From positions 1-7,097 of the forward strand of contig JAITBH010000159.1 in NCBI GenBank assembly GCA_031283745.1: DNA of 7,097 nucleotides, written 5' to 3'. The stretch comes from Candidatus Ectomicrobium neotermitis. GTDB lineage: Bacteria > Elusimicrobiota > Endomicrobiia > Endomicrobiales > Endomicrobiaceae. The translations under genes were made by a program, and so were the position numbers. The notes beneath the pieces are model-generated. The model worked only from the letters and a program-made list of their open reading frames with translations, had not been told where the DNA came from and searched no databases. Shown piece by piece: positions 6,081-7,097 of this stretch. Within the stretch, counting starts at the first letter, position 1. The number at the start of each line of letters is the position of its first letter.

Positions 6081-7097
6081 CCCCTTCTTTTTGTCATCAA
6101 ACAGCTCTGCAAGCTTTACAACCATATAGGAAGTAACTGTCCCCAAAACGGCGCCAACAAACACATCAGACGGAAAGTGGCTCCCCACATAAATCCTCTC
6201 AAAAGCAGTTCCAAAAGCCAGCACAAAATACACATACCAATACTTCCTAACATTCATAAACACAAACACACACATCGCAAACGCTGCCTGCGTATGCCCC
6301 GACGGAAAAGAGTTTTTGTATGCCATTTCATAGAAATATTTGACATCCTCAACCCCAAAAAATTCCAGAGGTCTGGGGCGTTCCACGATATTTTTGATTG
6401 AGAAAGAGACAATTGTTGACAAAATCAATGCACTCACGAAAAGTGCGAAGGTTGTCCAAAAATTTTCTCTTTTGTTTTTCCACAAAATCACGATGGACAC
6501 AAAAGCAATGAGAAGAAATGAAAAATTTATTCCCTTAGAATCCAAAAATGAAATCCAAGACATCGGATAATCCAAAATCTTGTTGTGCATTTTCACATTG
6601 ATAAACTTAAAAACACTGTGGTCATACCTTGCCAGCTCGTCTAAAACATTTTTTTGCTCCGTAATTCTCTCTGATGTGTAATTTGGGTCAAGCCTATTAG
6701 GTCTAAAAAATCTGCACGGCGTTATGTAAAAAGTTTTTACTACCTTGCCCCCCAGCAAAACCTCAAAATCTTTTTCATCTCCATAACTTTCAAAAGCCTC
6801 CCCATAATTTCTCGGGTCAAAATAGGCTCTATCAAATGAAACAAACAGAGCGTTTTTATTTCTCAAAGCATTCATATTCCTTTGCCAAATATCGAAATCG
6901 TCAATCTGAGTGTTTATGCAAACAACCCGAAACTGCGGCAACATAAAAGACAACTTGGCAGCAATATCCATGTCATTAGTAAAGATGAAAGGTTTTGACT
7001 GTGTTGGATAATTGTCCGAAAGCTTTCGTATCTCCCCTGCAATTTCATACCAACCATAAGGTTCTGTTTTTTGGGATAAATTAACCTCCCCGATCGT
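6069..7097 (-). CDS. GT39/ArnT-like glycosyltransferase-PAP2 phosphatase fusion, C-terminal part (5' end outside window)
   Basis: The frame is open from the window edge at 7097 to TGA at 6071-6069, giving 342 visible residues; the methionine at 6971 (residue 43) is internal. Residues 1 to about 140 resemble the periplasmic C-terminal domain of GT-C family 39 (ArnT/PMT-like) transferases: PYGWYEIA (13-20), FIFTNDMDIAAKLSFMLP (37-54), DDFDIW (66-71), NALFVSFD (82-89). From about residue 150 it is a PAP2 acid phosphatase: K235-x6-R242-P243, PSGH (265-268, His268) and R301-x5-H307-x3-D311. Motif III begins E-R rather than the usual S-R. Five membrane helices are visible (about 192-206, 213-234, 269-282, 285-299, 309-330), placing all three PAP2 motifs on the periplasmic side if the transferase domain is periplasmic. 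Likely substrates are lipid phosphates such as lipid A or polyprenyl (pyro)phosphate; this is inferred. The stop overlaps DUF192 by 12 bases. Confidence 0.82.
   Translation of the reverse strand, partial: TIGEVNLSQKTEPYGWYEIAGEIRKLSDNYPTQSKPFIFTNDMDIAAKLSFMLPQFRVVCINTQIDDFDIWQRNMNALRNKNALFVSFDRAYFDPRNYGEAFESYGDEKDFEVLLGGKVVKTFYITPCRFFRPNRLDPNYTSERITEQKNVLDELARYDHSVFKFINVKMHNKILDYPMSWISFLDSKGINFSFLLIAFVSIVILWKNKRENFWTTFALFVSALILSTIVSFSIKNIVERPRPLEFFGVEDVKYFYEMAYKNSFPSGHTQAAFAMCVFVFMNVRKYWYVYFVLAFGTAFERIYVGSHFPSDVFVGAVLGTVTSYMVVKLAELFDDKKKGLKQ

Noticed and set aside
6078..6120. Terminator between DUF192 and the PAP2 fusion (AGCT-ctgca-AGCT near 6101)
   Set aside because: The stem is only four base pairs, lies inside the PAP2 coding region and has no U-tract.
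6069..6971. Stand-alone 300-residue PAP2 phosphatase starting at the methionine at 6971
   Set aside because: The frame continues upstream without a stop, the residues on both sides of that methionine form one GT39-like domain, and no Shine-Dalgarno sequence precedes it.

Overview
The window comes from an AT-rich, densely packed bacterial chromosome. The lnt gene (apolipoprotein N-acyltransferase) points to a diderm (Gram-negative-type) host. I cannot fix the phylum; an Elusimicrobiota-like or other AT-rich gut or environmental diderm is only a guess. No mobile element, CRISPR array, tRNA or rRNA is visible. The longest stretch without a confident gene is about 230 bases (253-485).

Layout, left to right. 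(1) 1-252 (+): C-terminal part of a small protein resembling the DUF6694 small lipoprotein family, cut by the window edge. (2) 253-485: intergenic region upstream of secA. It holds a candidate promoter and a 33-codon reading frame with its own ribosome binding site, a possible secA leader peptide. (3) 486-3116 (+): complete secA, the preprotein translocase ATPase. (4) 3136-4659 (+): complete lnt, 19 bases after secA and probably in the same operon. (5) 4625-5746 (-): a two-pass membrane protein of unknown function with an extracytoplasmic, Cache-like segment. It converges on lnt and overlaps its end by 35 bases. (6) 5775-6080 (+): a short DUF192 protein, divergent from the previous gene with only 28 bases between start codons. 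(7) 6069-7097 (-): the C-terminal part of a large envelope enzyme, converging on and overlapping DUF192 by 12 bases.

The most interesting item is the last gene. A call starting at the methionine at 6971 would give a 300-residue PAP2 phosphatase. The frame is in fact open to the window edge, and the extra residues plus the first ~100 residues look like the periplasmic C-terminal domain of a GT39/ArnT-like (GT-C) glycosyltransferase. It therefore looks like a glycosyltransferase-PAP2 phosphatase fusion with both active sites predicted on the periplasmic side. Coupled dephosphorylation and glycosylation of a lipid (lipid A or a polyprenyl phosphate) is a plausible but unproven role.

Taken together the window is about the cell envelope: protein export (SecA), lipoprotein maturation (Lnt), a possible lipoprotein, a membrane sensor-like protein and a lipid- or glycan-modifying fusion enzyme. 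I see no convincing intrinsic terminators, and both convergent pairs overlap within their coding ends.
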